51,336 nt of DNA from an uncultured Pseudomonas sp. (lineage in GTDB: Bacteria > Pseudomonadota > Gammaproteobacteria > Pseudomonadales > Pseudomonadaceae): positions 1-51,336 of the forward strand of contig NZ_CAMPHN010000012.1 in assembly GCF_946885885.1 (NCBI RefSeq), in the 5' to 3' direction. The notes beneath the pieces were generated by a model. It was not told the origin of the DNA. It did not search any database and saw nothing but the letters and a program-made list of their open reading frames with translations. Shown in pieces: positions 38,425-50,165 of the stretch. Position 1 is the first letter of the stretch; each line of letters begins with the position of its first letter. Made by a program: the position numbers and the translations under genes.

Positions 38425-38676
38425 ATGTTGCAACTGCGCCCCAATTGCGAGTGCTGCGACCGCGATCTACCCGCCGATTCGCGAGATGCCCTGATCTGCT
38501 CGTTCGAATGCACCTTCTGCCGCGATTGCGCGACTCAACGACTGCAAGGGCATTGCCCGAACTGTGGCGGCGAACTGCTACAGCGACCGCGTCGCCCCGC
38601 CGCCGCGCTCCGCCAGTCTCCGGCATCGTCGACCCGCGTCAATGCCACCGTCCCTTGCCCTCCGATATCGAGATAA
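38425..38676 (+). CDS. DUF1272 domain protein
   Basis: The 83-residue protein has the DUF1272 pattern: LRPNCECCDRDLPADS, then CSFECTFCRDC and HCPNCGGELL. Nine cysteines (8, 10, 11, 25, 29, 32, 35, 44, 47) point to one or two bound zinc ions in a small zinc-ribbon. The C-terminal 30 residues are basic, Pro/Ala/Arg-rich and poorly conserved in appearance. AGGAG lies 7 bp upstream of the ATG. It sits between a regulator and a transporter gene, 3 bp before the latter, so the two are cotranscribed. No function is known to me. Confidence 0.9.
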   Translation: MLQLRPNCECCDRDLPADSRDALICSFECTFCRDCATQRLQGHCPNCGGELLQRPRRPAAALRQSPASSTRVNATVPCPPISR

Positions 38677-38679
38677 TCC

Positions 38680-39855
38680 ATGTTGCTGCTCACCAACGTC
38701 AGCGTTTTACGCTTATTTCTCGGCCAGGCCCTGTACTGGAGTTGCAACCTCATCGGCATCACCCTCACTTCGCTGGTAGGGCTGCAACTGGCGCCGTTGA
38801 ATATCCTGGCGACGCTGCCCCTGGCATTGCTGGTGCTGGGTAATTTGCTCGCGGTACAACCCTTGTCGCTATTCATGCAGCGTCGCGGCCGCAGGCTTGG
38901 CCTGGTGCTGGGGGCCGGCTGCGGCATTGTCGGCGGGCTGCTCGCGGCACTGGGGGTATGGCTGGGCGACTTCAGCCTGTTCTGCCTGGGCGCCTTGCCG
39001 CTGGGGGCTTATCAAGCCTCGGCGATGTATTACCGCTTCGCCGCACTGGAAGCCGTGGATAGTGCCCAACATGGCCGCGCCAGCGCTTATGTGATCGGCG
39101 GCGGTGTACTTGCGGCCTTGATCGCCCCCAACCTGCTGCTCTGGTCGCAGAACGCCTTGAGCGCACCCTTTGTCGGCGCCTACCTGATGATGGCCGCGCT
39201 GGCGGCAGGCGGTCTGCTCTTGATGGCGCAGCTTCGCGAAGGCTCTGCGCCGGTGCCGAGCAAAGGTGGCTGGGCGGCGGTACGCGAGCTGCTGGGCCGC
39301 CCGCAAATCCGTGCCGCCATCGCCACCACGGCGGTCGGCCACGGTCTGATGATCATGATAATGACCGCCACGCCCTTGGCCATGCAGTTCTGCGGGCTGT
39401 CGGTGGCGGACGGCTCGCAGGTGATCCAATGGCACATGCTCGGTATGTTCCTGCCCGCGTTCGTTGCCGGCCATCTGGTCGACAAGCTCGGCAGCGCCAA
39501 GGTCGCGGTGCTGGGTAGCCTGGTGCTGCTGGCCAGCGCCGGCATCGCCTTGAGCGGCTTGGGCAAAGGGCATTTTCTGCTCAGTTCCTTTCTGCTCGGT
39601 TTGGGCTGGAACCTGATGCTGATCGCCGGCACCACGCTGCTCGCCAGCGGCCATAGCCCAGGCGAACGCGGCAATGCGCAAGGCCTGATGGAGTTGAGCA
39701 ACGGCTCGGTGGCTGCGGGTGCCTCATTCGCCTCGGGCGCGCTGATCAGCACCCTCGGCTGGGGTGCGGTCAATATCGGCATATTGCCGCTGGTGGCGCT
39801 GGTCCTGTTGATGCTGCTGCCGCTAACGAGCAAGACGCTGGTCCGCTATTCCTGA
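38680..39855 (+). CDS. Major facilitator superfamily transporter (YfcJ/Bcr-like MFS)
   Basis: This 391-residue protein has 12 predicted transmembrane segments in two six-helix halves. Helix 2-3 carries FMQRRGRRLGLVLGAG, equivalent to the MFS motif A loop, and the second half has the matching AGHLVDKLGSAKVAVLGS. The substrate is not identifiable; an efflux role is likely given the adjacent GlxA-type regulator. It follows DUF1272 by 3 bp and has only a weak ribosome site (CGAGA), consistent with coupling. It ends 6 bp from the convergent cyclase gene with no terminator between. Confidence 0.85.
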   Translation: MLLLTNVSVLRLFLGQALYWSCNLIGITLTSLVGLQLAPLNILATLPLALLVLGNLLAVQPLSLFMQRRGRRLGLVLGAGCGIVGGLLAALGVWLGDFSLFCLGALPLGAYQASAMYYRFAALEAVDSAQHGRASAYVIGGGVLAALIAPNLLLWSQNALSAPFVGAYLMMAALAAGGLLLMAQLREGSAPVPSKGGWAAVRELLGRPQIRAAIATTAVGHGLMIMIMTATPLAMQFCGLSVADGSQVIQWHMLGMFLPAFVAGHLVDKLGSAKVAVLGSLVLLASAGIALSGLGKGHFLLSSFLLGLGWNLMLIAGTTLLASGHSPGERGNAQGLMELSNGSVAAGASFASGALISTLGWGAVNIGILPLVALVLLMLLPLTSKTLVRYS

Positions 39856-39861
39856 TCCGCT

Positions 39862-40818
39862 TCAGCCCTTGTAGCAACTACTCCGATTACGCCCACCCTC
39901 CTTGGAGGCATACAGCGCCTGATCGGCACGTTCGATCAGTTGCTGATAGCCATTGGTGGGGTAGCTCAGGTCCGCCACCCCCAAGCTGATGGTGAAGGGA
40001 ATGCTTTGATTCTCATAGGTCACCAACAACGCTTCGATGCGCTGGCGCAGGCGTTCGGCAAATAGCATTGCCCCTGCGCTGTCGACATCGGGCAACAGCA
40101 CCACGAACTCTTCGCCGCCATAGCGCCCCGGATAGTCGGTATCGCGCACCTGCTCGCGCACCACTTCAGCGACCGCTTGGATCACCTTGTCGCCGGCCTG
40201 GTGGCCGTAGGTGTCGTTGACCACCTTGAAGTGATCGATATCGAACATCACCAAGGCGGCCATGCTCTGATAACGCCGGTGCCGGGCGTACTCGTGCTGC
40301 AGGCACTCCTCCCAATAGCCGCGGTTGTTCAGGCCGGTCAGGCGGTCGGTGCGCGAAAGGTGCTTGAGTTGCTGATTGACCGCCTGCAACTGCTGCTTGT
40401 TGGTGGCGACATTGGTGACGTCGTAGATGATCAGGCAGATATGCTCGACCGTGGTGTTGACCCCATGCAACGGCAAAATCACCGTGTTCTGGTACATGAA
40501 CTCTTCCTGCCCGGTTATCGGCTGGTAGTTCTTGAAACGCACCAGGTAAGGCCGCTGCTCCCAGATGGTGAACGCCGGCGTGCCCAGGGTCGCCACGCTT
40601 TCCACCTTGTGCCGGAACCACTCCTCCTCTACCTCGGGAAACAGGCTGAAGAAAGACTGTCCATGTACTTCCCGGGGTAAACGCCCGGAGCGGTTCTCCA
40701 TAAAAGTGTTCCAGACCTGAATGCGGTATTCGCGATCCAGCACCACGACACCGACATCGATGCCCTGGACAATGGCCAGCAGCCAATGGAATTCGTTTAA
40801 ATCCAGGTTATCGCTCAT
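39862..40818 (-). CDS. Diguanylate cyclase with N-terminal PAS domain
   Basis: This 318-residue cytoplasmic protein has a PAS domain at about 10-135 (VVVLDREYRIQVWNTFMENRSGR), a short coiled linker (KQQLQAVNQQLKHLSRTDRLTGLNNR) and a GGDEF domain. The active site is GGEEF at 234-238, which supports synthesis of c-di-GMP, and the product-inhibition site RxxD is present as Arg225-Asp228 exactly five residues before it. No transmembrane segment is seen, so the signal is intracellular or comes from the partner. Its ATG is 2 bp downstream of the stop of the receiver-CheC gene, so the two are translated together. Confidence 0.95.
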   Translation of the reverse strand: MSDNLDLNEFHWLLAIVQGIDVGVVVLDREYRIQVWNTFMENRSGRLPREVHGQSFFSLFPEVEEEWFRHKVESVATLGTPAFTIWEQRPYLVRFKNYQPITGQEEFMYQNTVILPLHGVNTTVEHICLIIYDVTNVATNKQQLQAVNQQLKHLSRTDRLTGLNNRGYWEECLQHEYARHRRYQSMAALVMFDIDHFKVVNDTYGHQAGDKVIQAVAEVVREQVRDTDYPGRYGGEEFVVLLPDVDSAGAMLFAERLRQRIEALLVTYENQSIPFTISLGVADLSYPTNGYQQLIERADQALYASKEGGRNRSSCYKG

Positions 40819-40820
40819 GG

Positions 40821-41819
40821 TCAGTTCATCAGGTAATCAAGCTTTTTAGAGAGCAGCTCAACCGAGTCCTCGGTGAACAGCAACAGCAAATCGAAATGAA
40901 TGACATGCCCCTCGATGCTGTAGCTGACTTCCACCGCCAAGGTGTTTTTCCAGCGCGAGCGATTGAGTCGGATCAGCTCATCGATAGAGGTGTGCTGGCC
41001 CAGCACCATCGGGTGGCTTTGTGAGAACTTCACATCGATTTGCCCAGCCACCCCGCTCAGGCACGCGCCGATCAACACCGTGGAGAGGTCCAGAAGCATT
41101 TCCATCTCGGAATAATCCTGGGAATACCAGTGCATCAGCTTGGCCATGTCGCCGACTTCGGAATCGTGAAATATCAGCAATGCCTCACCGGCGATACCGC
41201 CACCGATAAAACCCTGGCACACCGCGGTCAAACCGTCGCCACGCTGCGCATCGGCGAGGGCCATATGCAACTCGCCGACCTCGAACAGGTTGACGTTCGG
41301 CACCGGCAGCTGCACGAAAACCCCCAACACTCGGGCCAGCAAGGCCGCGGCGCGGCCCATGGCGACGTTGATCACCTCACGGAAGGCATCGTTGAAGCTG
41401 ATGCTGACTTCATCCGCCGGCGGATAGTGCTTGACCGTCGTAGCCGCGCCCTTCAACAGCCCGAGCTTATCCAATGTGGCTTTGAGCAAATCCGGGTCCG
41501 CCGGCTTCTGCACAAAGGCCAAGGCGCCCAGTTGCATGACCCGCTCGACCGCCTGTTCCTGAACATCCCCCGACACCACGATGGCCTTGCAACTCAAGCC
41601 TTCCTCCTGCAAGGCGGTCAGCACCTGATAGCCGTCCATTTCGGGCATGGTCAGATCGAGCAACATCACATCGATCGAACCCTTGCGCAGAATCTCCATG
41701 GCCTCGACGCCATTGGCGGCTTGTACGACGGAGACAGGCCAGTCGGGGGGCAGTGCGCGCAGCAACTGCTTGCGCGCCATATTGGAATCGTCACAGATAA
41801 GCAGGGATCTGGCGGTCAT
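40821..41819 (-). CDS. Response regulator: receiver domain fused to a CheC-like phosphatase domain
   Basis: The 332-residue protein has a receiver domain (1-122) with Asp10-Asp11, phospho-acceptor Asp55 in VMLLDLTMPEMDG, and Lys105 in VQKP, followed by a CheC/CheX-type domain (about 137-332). The first phosphatase signature D-x3-E-x2-N is intact (Asp144, Glu148, Asn151); the second, in DLSTVLIG, has lost Glu and Asn. I use ATG 41819; a GTG at 41828 is possible because neither has a strong ribosome site. It precedes the PAS-GGDEF gene in one operon. A role in turning a phosphorylation signal into c-di-GMP output is inferred. Confidence 0.88.
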   Translation of the reverse strand: MTARSLLICDDSNMARKQLLRALPPDWPVSVVQAANGVEAMEILRKGSIDVMLLDLTMPEMDGYQVLTALQEEGLSCKAIVVSGDVQEQAVERVMQLGALAFVQKPADPDLLKATLDKLGLLKGAATTVKHYPPADEVSISFNDAFREVINVAMGRAAALLARVLGVFVQLPVPNVNLFEVGELHMALADAQRGDGLTAVCQGFIGGGIAGEALLIFHDSEVGDMAKLMHWYSQDYSEMEMLLDLSTVLIGACLSGVAGQIDVKFSQSHPMVLGQHTSIDELIRLNRSRWKNTLAVEVSYSIEGHVIHFDLLLLFTEDSVELLSKKLDYLMN

Positions 41820-42230
41820 GCGCACCACGTCTGGTTGTTATGGCTAACGAAATATCCCACACACCTTGATGGACATTGGCAGTAGCGGTGCGCAAGTATT
41901 TTTGACAACGGTTCGTTGGGAACTCTCGAATACACGGATACACATATCGGTCCCCGAGCACTTGCGACTCCCTTCGCCCTCAGACACGTCGCCCCTATCT
42001 GCAACTATAGGCAAGCTGGCGCTGATTGCTATGGCTTTGCCGATGGAAAGGGCCTGCTCGATCCTATCGTGAAGCAGGCGGTGGACAGCGATTTCTGGAC
42101 AATCATGATCTAGCAGAAGCAAAAAAGGCACCTGAGCGGTGCCTTTCCATAAAATAAACGCCCGTTACCGGCTCGCCTACTAGGGTCTGTTGCCGTTTCA
42201 GCGCAAGCCGCGATGAAACGGCAACAGACC
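41820..42230. other. Intergenic region between the receiver-CheC gene and nfuA
   Basis: The left 290 bp should contain the promoter for the minus-strand receiver-CheC/cyclase operon, but I cannot pick a convincing one. The right part holds the nfuA terminator (42121-42146) and a long perfect inverted repeat (42177-42237). Short frames here have atypical composition and no ribosome sites. Confidence 0.5.
42121..42146 (-). terminator. Rho-independent terminator of nfuA
   Basis: On the minus strand AAAGGCACC-GCTCA-GGTGCCTTT forms a perfect 9-bp stem running into TTTTTT. It lies 85 bp after the nfuA stop codon, beyond the inverted-repeat element. It is also symmetrical enough to act weakly in the other direction. 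Confidence 0.88.
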
Positions 42231-42237
42231 CTAGTAG
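42177..42237. repeat. MITE-like perfect inverted repeat at the nfuA stop codon
   Basis: Two perfect 23-bp arms (42177-42199 and 42215-42237) are separated by 15 bp. The core from GGGTCTG (42183) to CAGACCC (42231) is flanked on both sides by TA, as expected for insertion at a TA target. The right arm contains the nfuA stop codon (42233-42231) and its last two Tyr codons. Confidence 0.8.
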
Positions 42238-42815
42238 TAGGCGTTTTCCTTGTTGCTGTGATCGGTCACGTCGCGCACCCCTTTAAGCTCGGGAATGCGT
42301 TCGAGCAGGGTCTTCTCGATGCCTTCCTTGAGGGTCAGGTCGACTTGGCCGCAGCCCTGGCAACCGCCGCCGAATTTCAGCACGGCGATACCGTCGTCGA
42401 CCACATCGATCAGGCTGACCTCGCCACCGTGGCTGGCCAAACCGGGGTTGATCTCGGTTTGCAGGTAATAGCTGATGCGTTCGTTGATCGGGCTGTCTTC
42501 GTTGACCATCGGCACCTTGGCATTCGGTGCTTTGATGGTCAGTTGGCCGCCCATGCGGTCGGTCGCGTAGTCGACGACCGCATCTTCGAGGAAGGGCTCG
42601 CTGACCGCGTCGATCCAGGCGGTGAAGCTGGCCAGCCCGAGGGCGGTGTCTTCGGCCTTCTGCTCGCCCGGCTTGCAATAGGCGATGCAGGTTTCGGCGT
42701 ATTGGGTACCCGGCTGGGTGATAAACACCCGAATGCCGATGCCCGGGGTGTTCTGCTTGCCCAGCAGATCAGCCAGATAATCGTGGGCCGCGTCGGTAAT
42801 GGTAATAGTGCTCAT
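42231..42815 (-). CDS. nfuA: Fe/S biogenesis protein NfuA
   Basis: NfuA carries and delivers [4Fe-4S] clusters to target enzymes, especially under oxidative stress or iron limitation. The 194-residue protein has an N-terminal degenerate A-type domain (about 1-95, lacking the full cysteine set) and a C-terminal Nfu domain with the cluster-binding CxxC at Cys152 and Cys155 ([12 protein letters not shown]). The start at 42815 ([11 protein letters not shown]) has GAGGAG 6 bp upstream; the longer frame to 42830 does not. The C-terminus ends in AYY, similar to the E. coli SYY end, although the stop codon now lies inside a repeat element. Confidence 0.97.
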   Translation of the reverse strand: MSTITITDAAHDYLADLLGKQNTPGIGIRVFITQPGTQYAETCIAYCKPGEQKAEDTALGLASFTAWIDAVSEPFLEDAVVDYATDRMGGQLTIKAPNAKVPMVNEDSPINERISYYLQTEINPGLASHGGEVSLIDVVDDGIAVLKFGGGCQGCGQVDLTLKEGIEKTLLERIPELKGVRDVTDHSNKENAYY

Positions 42816-42933
42816 GGCAACTCCTCGCAAACATGGTCGCAGTGTACGCCAACCTGGCGGCCTCGATAAAGCCTGACTGTTTAGCTCGGATTAATCTTCC
42901 GGCCCGGTCAAGCCCTCATGGCGTCCTCGGCGA

Positions 42934-45213
42934 TTACAGGTTCTCGTAGCGGTTCATATCCAGCACTCCCGCTTCCAGCGGTTCGGTTTCCCTCAGATAG
43001 GCCGATAAGTCATGGAAATAACGCCAAAATTCGGGATGGCTGCGCCTGATCCCCCAGCGCTGCACGACACCCTCGAAGGCCGCCTCGCTGCGCACCCGCT
43101 GCATGACGTCGACCCAGGCCGGCACTTCGTCGGCTTTGAGGTTGAAGATAAAGTTCGGGTAGCTGCTGAGCACCCCAGGGTAAACGGTCAAGGTATCCAG
43201 CTTCGGCTGATAGCGTAGCTGTTCGCCGAGCATAAAGGCCACGTTGCTGTGGGCACGGTTGCGTAGCAGGCTGTAGACCTCGCGGGTGCCATCGGCCAAC
43301 TCGATGCGCAGCAGCGTCGCCTCGGGCAATTGCAGGATCACCGCAAGCTGCGCGGCGGTTTTTCCGCTCAGGCGGCTCAGGGCTTGTTCGGCCTCTTGCA
43401 GGTCGACGGCCAGTCCCGGACGATGGCAATTCACCCCATCGCAACGGTTGATCGGGTCAGGCCTGGCATTCAGGCTGCCATAGCGTTCGAGCAGGGCTTC
43501 GGCAAACACCCGCTTGGGGTCGGAGCCCGGCAGGATCAGGGCCGTCGGGCTTTGCCCGTCCATGCCCGCATAGTCCAACCAGAGCTTCAGCTTGCCGCTG
43601 TGCCGATACCAGTCGTTGAGATAACTGGCGCGCCTATGGGCCGGCATCAAACGGAGGAAATTGATCTCCGCACCATTGCGGATCAAATCGAAATACAGCC
43701 GCGTCTGCGCTTGATGGGAGACGTTGCCGAACACATCGAAATTCACCACCAGCTGGTAATAGGTGCGTTCCAATAGCGGAAAATCCATCCACCAGAGCGT
43801 TTGCGGCACCTCGCCGATCAGGCCTTTGCGTACCGACGCACTGTCGTGCTGGCGGAACACCGACAGCAGCGCATTGTCGTTGCCCGCCCAGATATTCGAC
43901 CAACTGGGCGCCGGCGCCCTGGCGTAGCTGGTCATGCGCAAGGTTTCGTAGTGGTTACGCTTTTTACGGTAGCTGTTCCAGATGCCGAGCAGATCGCCGA
44001 TGTCGTCGAGTTGCCCGGGCATCTCCAGCAAAGGCGTGGCCTTGGCGCGGTAATCGGCGCTCTTCAGATAAAGATCGTGCTGGGGATCCTGGAATATCAG
44101 CCAGAAGTTATCGCGGATCACATCGGTGGCGATTTGCCCGCGGCACACGGGGCCACGAATAAAGGTACGCACGAAATATTCGGCGTTATCCAACATGAAC
44201 TGGTAACGCGCCTCGGCGGGAATCGCCGCAAAGGTCTCGAAAGGATTGGCACGGCGCCTCGGACCGTAGCCGGGCAGCGCATCCGCCTGCCAATCGCCGG
44301 CAAAGAACAGTTCGCGCACCCGCGCAAGCTTCTTATCGCTCAGCGCATAGGTGATATGGGTCTTGTGCACGATCACACCCTGAACAGGCGCCAGGCGATA
44401 GTAAAAGACTGTGCCGGGGTCGTCGTTCGGCCGACGGGTCGCGATCGGGTCGACCGGCTGACCACTGGGCGTGCGCGAGCGCAACACCTGGAAAAAATGC
44501 CCGGGCTCGCCGCCCTGAAAATGCATATGAGCAAGGAACAGATGTTCGTACAGCCAGCGCGCCACCAGGCGTTCCCGCGCCCCCGGAGCGTTCAGCAAGC
44601 GCTCCCATGCGGCGATCTGGCGGGTTTCGACCGCACTGGTCCGCAGCGCCTGCCGATCCAGCGGCGCCCCCTGCTCCAACCAGCGTTGCAGGGTTCGATA
44701 ATCCGCCTCGGCGAGGCCGGTGACGGCGAATGGCATGCCGGCTTGCGGCTGCTTGCGGGCAAAGCTCGCGAACTCGTCCGGCGACGGGCATTGATTCTTC
44801 CGGGCGATGCCGATATCCAGCCCAACCGGTAACTTGGCATTGGGCTCGAGCGGCGTGGCATGGCCCAGTTCGAGCATCCGCGCCATCAACGCCGCCTGGC
44901 TACCTTGCGGGTCGAGCACCGAGAAGAATTCTTTGCGTCGCCAGGCATCGACGCCATGGGCGTCGAGAAACAGCCGTGTCCTGTCCTGCGCCTTGATTCG
45001 CGTGCCCGAATAGACGGGCAATTTGTGCGCGCCGCGTTCAACCCCTTCGCCACTGCCCAGGTTGAGCTGGCAAGGCGAGTCGTAACAGGCATGGCAGGCC
45101 ACGCAATGGCGGGTGAAAATTGGCTGTATGTCCTTGCTATAGGAGATCGACTGGCCCACCGACAACGGGCTGATGAATAACCAGCACGCGATAAACAACA
45201 GACGACCGAGCAT
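42934..45213 (-). CDS. cti: Periplasmic fatty acid cis/trans isomerase Cti
   Basis: Cti converts cis-unsaturated acyl chains of membrane phospholipids to trans, rapidly stiffening the membrane under solvent or heat stress. It is known from Pseudomonas and Vibrio. The 759-residue product has a Sec signal (about 1-21, LLFIACWLFISPLSVG), then a c-type heme motif CVACH at Cys37-Cys40-His41 and a CYDSPC pair just after. The remaining 700 residues match the family in length and composition. AGGAAAAG precedes the ATG. It is divergent from metH, an arrangement known in P. putida. The enzyme is thought to be constitutive, controlled by substrate access. Confidence 0.95.
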   Translation of the reverse strand: MLGRLLFIACWLFISPLSVGQSISYSKDIQPIFTRHCVACHACYDSPCQLNLGSGEGVERGAHKLPVYSGTRIKAQDRTRLFLDAHGVDAWRRKEFFSVLDPQGSQAALMARMLELGHATPLEPNAKLPVGLDIGIARKNQCPSPDEFASFARKQPQAGMPFAVTGLAEADYRTLQRWLEQGAPLDRQALRTSAVETRQIAAWERLLNAPGARERLVARWLYEHLFLAHMHFQGGEPGHFFQVLRSRTPSGQPVDPIATRRPNDDPGTVFYYRLAPVQGVIVHKTHITYALSDKKLARVRELFFAGDWQADALPGYGPRRRANPFETFAAIPAEARYQFMLDNAEYFVRTFIRGPVCRGQIATDVIRDNFWLIFQDPQHDLYLKSADYRAKATPLLEMPGQLDDIGDLLGIWNSYRKKRNHYETLRMTSYARAPAPSWSNIWAGNDNALLSVFRQHDSASVRKGLIGEVPQTLWWMDFPLLERTYYQLVVNFDVFGNVSHQAQTRLYFDLIRNGAEINFLRLMPAHRRASYLNDWYRHSGKLKLWLDYAGMDGQSPTALILPGSDPKRVFAEALLERYGSLNARPDPINRCDGVNCHRPGLAVDLQEAEQALSRLSGKTAAQLAVILQLPEATLLRIELADGTREVYSLLRNRAHSNVAFMLGEQLRYQPKLDTLTVYPGVLSSYPNFIFNLKADEVPAWVDVMQRVRSEAAFEGVVQRWGIRRSHPEFWRYFHDLSAYLRETEPLEAGVLDMNRYENL

Positions 45214-45283
45214 GGGCTTTTCCTAGAATGACAGCGGCGGCGATTCTAGCTGCCGCATAGGCCATAAGGCCAATTGACCAACA

Positions 45284-45296
45284 TGAATATGATTCA
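45284..45296. promoter_or_regulatory. MetR binding site upstream of metH
   Basis: TGAA-TATGA-TTCA is a perfect match to the MetR consensus TGAA-N5-TTCA and sits inside a 17-bp palindrome (45282-45298). It lies 86 bp before the metH start and about 50-60 bp before a possible start site given by TATCAT (45335-45340), the usual place for a LysR-type activator. Confidence 0.8.
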
Positions 45297-45334
45297 TGAA
45301 AAACAGCGAGCGCTGCAAAAGCGTGCAGCTTTGT

Positions 45335-45340
45335 TATCAT
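45335..45340 (+). promoter_or_regulatory. Possible -10 element of metH
   Basis: TATCAT matches TATAAT at 5 of 6 positions, 41 bp before the metH ATG. The -35 region 16 bp upstream (CTGCAA) is poor, as expected for a promoter that needs an activator such as MetR. Confidence 0.45.
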
Positions 45341-45381
45341 CGTGCACCCATTGTTTCAGCTTTGCTCAGGTAGTTTCGCCC

Positions 45382-49098
<3,717 letters not shown>

Positions 49099-49104
49099 AG
49101 TCCT

Positions 49105-49193
49105 TGGTGGAAAACGCTTCGCGGTTTTCCACCCTACGGGGGCTCAGATGTTCCGCAGATCCGTAGGGTGGATGGCGCTTTTTTCATCCACCG
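49105..49193. repeat. Extragenic hairpin cluster of the GTAGGGTGGA class
   Basis: A first hairpin (49106-49133, GGTGGAAAAC and GTTTTCCACC with a CGC-TTC-GCG tip) is followed by TCCACCCTACGG (49128-49139) that pairs with CCGTAGGGTGGA (49161-49172), and by GGTGGATG / CATCCACC (49167-49192). The arms share bases, so several folds exclude each other. It lies 7 bp after metH and may also end its transcript. Confidence 0.85.
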
Positions 49194-49281
49194 TTACGAC
49201 TCAGCGGTCGATCCGGAGCCATGCCCATTAGCACTAGATTCGATTAACCACTGAGCATCGCTACGAATTTCAGCAGCTGAT

Positions 49282-49824
49282 CTATTTAGCGACGGTGAAA
49301 TCCCGGCCCCAAAGCCGCACGGAGGCGACGTTCTCGACCGGGCCGGCGAAGATGAATTTCTGCCGACCCCCTGCATTGGCGGGAATGGTCACTTGGTCCG
49401 GGTTATCCAGGTTCGCCAACAAGGGGCTGGAGTAACCGTCCTGATCGATGGCAATCAAAGCACCGGCCTGGCGGAGATTGATCAGCCGCAGCTGTTTGTC
49501 TGAGCTGTTCTTCAAACCGATGGTGGCGATCAGATTATCGCCTTCAGGCTCGGCCCTGAGTAGCTCGACGATCACCTTGCCATCCAATTGACTGAGGCCG
49601 GAAACGCTCGCCGCGCCATCGGCGCCATCGGCTGACTCACGACCTTCGGTAACGCCTTCGGTAAAACCGCCCAACAGATTCTTGCCTGCCTCTATGGCAG
49701 TAGAGACCGTGGCTTTTGCGGAATCCCTGATTGTGCTCGTAGTCGTCGGCTCATCAGCGAACGCTGGGGTCCCCCCCCCCAGCATTGCGGCTAACACGAT
49801 GGACATCCCTGAATTGCGGTTCAT
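49282..49824 (-). CDS. Predicted periplasmic protein of unknown function with a G10 tract in its signal peptide
   Basis: The 180-residue product starts with a Sec signal (SIVLAAMLGGGTPAFA, cleavage before DEPTT). A low-complexity helical part follows (STIRDSAKATVSTAIEAGKNLLGGFTEGVTEGRES), then a beta-rich domain of about 100 residues (KVIVELLRAEPEGDNLIATIGLKNSSDKQL) that looks like an immunoglobulin-like or DUF-type fold. AAGGAG lies 8 bp before the ATG. The three-glycine stretch of the signal peptide is encoded by ten consecutive G bases (C run at 49771-49780 on the plus strand), so a one-base slip would destroy the protein. I do not recognise the family. Confidence 0.75.
   Translation of the reverse strand: MNRNSGMSIVLAAMLGGGTPAFADEPTTTSTIRDSAKATVSTAIEAGKNLLGGFTEGVTEGRESADGADGAASVSGLSQLDGKVIVELLRAEPEGDNLIATIGLKNSSDKQLRLINLRQAGALIAIDQDGYSSPLLANLDNPDQVTIPANAGGRQKFIFAGPVENVASVRLWGRDFTVAK
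49771..49780. repeat. Homopolymer tract, ten C (ten G on the coding strand)
   Basis: A run of ten C bases falls inside codons 15-18 of the minus-strand periplasmic protein gene. Length changes of one or two bases would frameshift the gene within its signal peptide, as in phase-variable genes. Confidence 0.85.
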
Positions 49825-50165
49825 GTAGTACTCCTTAACTGCTGGCTAACCAAGCCAGCATCATCCTCTGCCGTCATCGAACACATCAAGTCCGGATGCG
49901 ATGACTTGGACACCAAGTCACAGCCACCGAAACGGAACGCCGGAGTGTGCACTCGGTTTCAAATTGTCCTTTACGAACATATTTATTTTCGTAATCGAAC
50001 CAACACAACACTAAAGTTAGGCCGTCGCCTGAAGACGCATTGGGGTCAAGTCGTTACTCTTTTAATACGACCGTTTGACTCATCCATTCCATTACCAGGT
50101 GTACAGCCCGTGGTGGAAACCAGGATGCAAACGCCATCCCACATCACTGCCATGGAGAGACCGCA
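49825..50165. other. 341-bp divergent intergenic region
   Basis: It separates two divergent secreted-protein genes. TGCTGGCT-N5-AGCCAGCA (49840-49860) lies in the leader of the minus-strand gene just upstream of its ribosome site. TGACTTGG-ACA-CCAAGTCA (49902-49920) is a second perfect palindrome, operator-like. Promoters for both directions should lie here; I cannot assign them with confidence. Confidence 0.55.

Noticed and set aside
41844..42131. 95-codon minus-strand ORF downstream of nfuA
   Set aside because: It has no ribosome site, overlaps the nfuA terminator and shows no domain-like pattern; more likely promoter region for the receiver-CheC operon.
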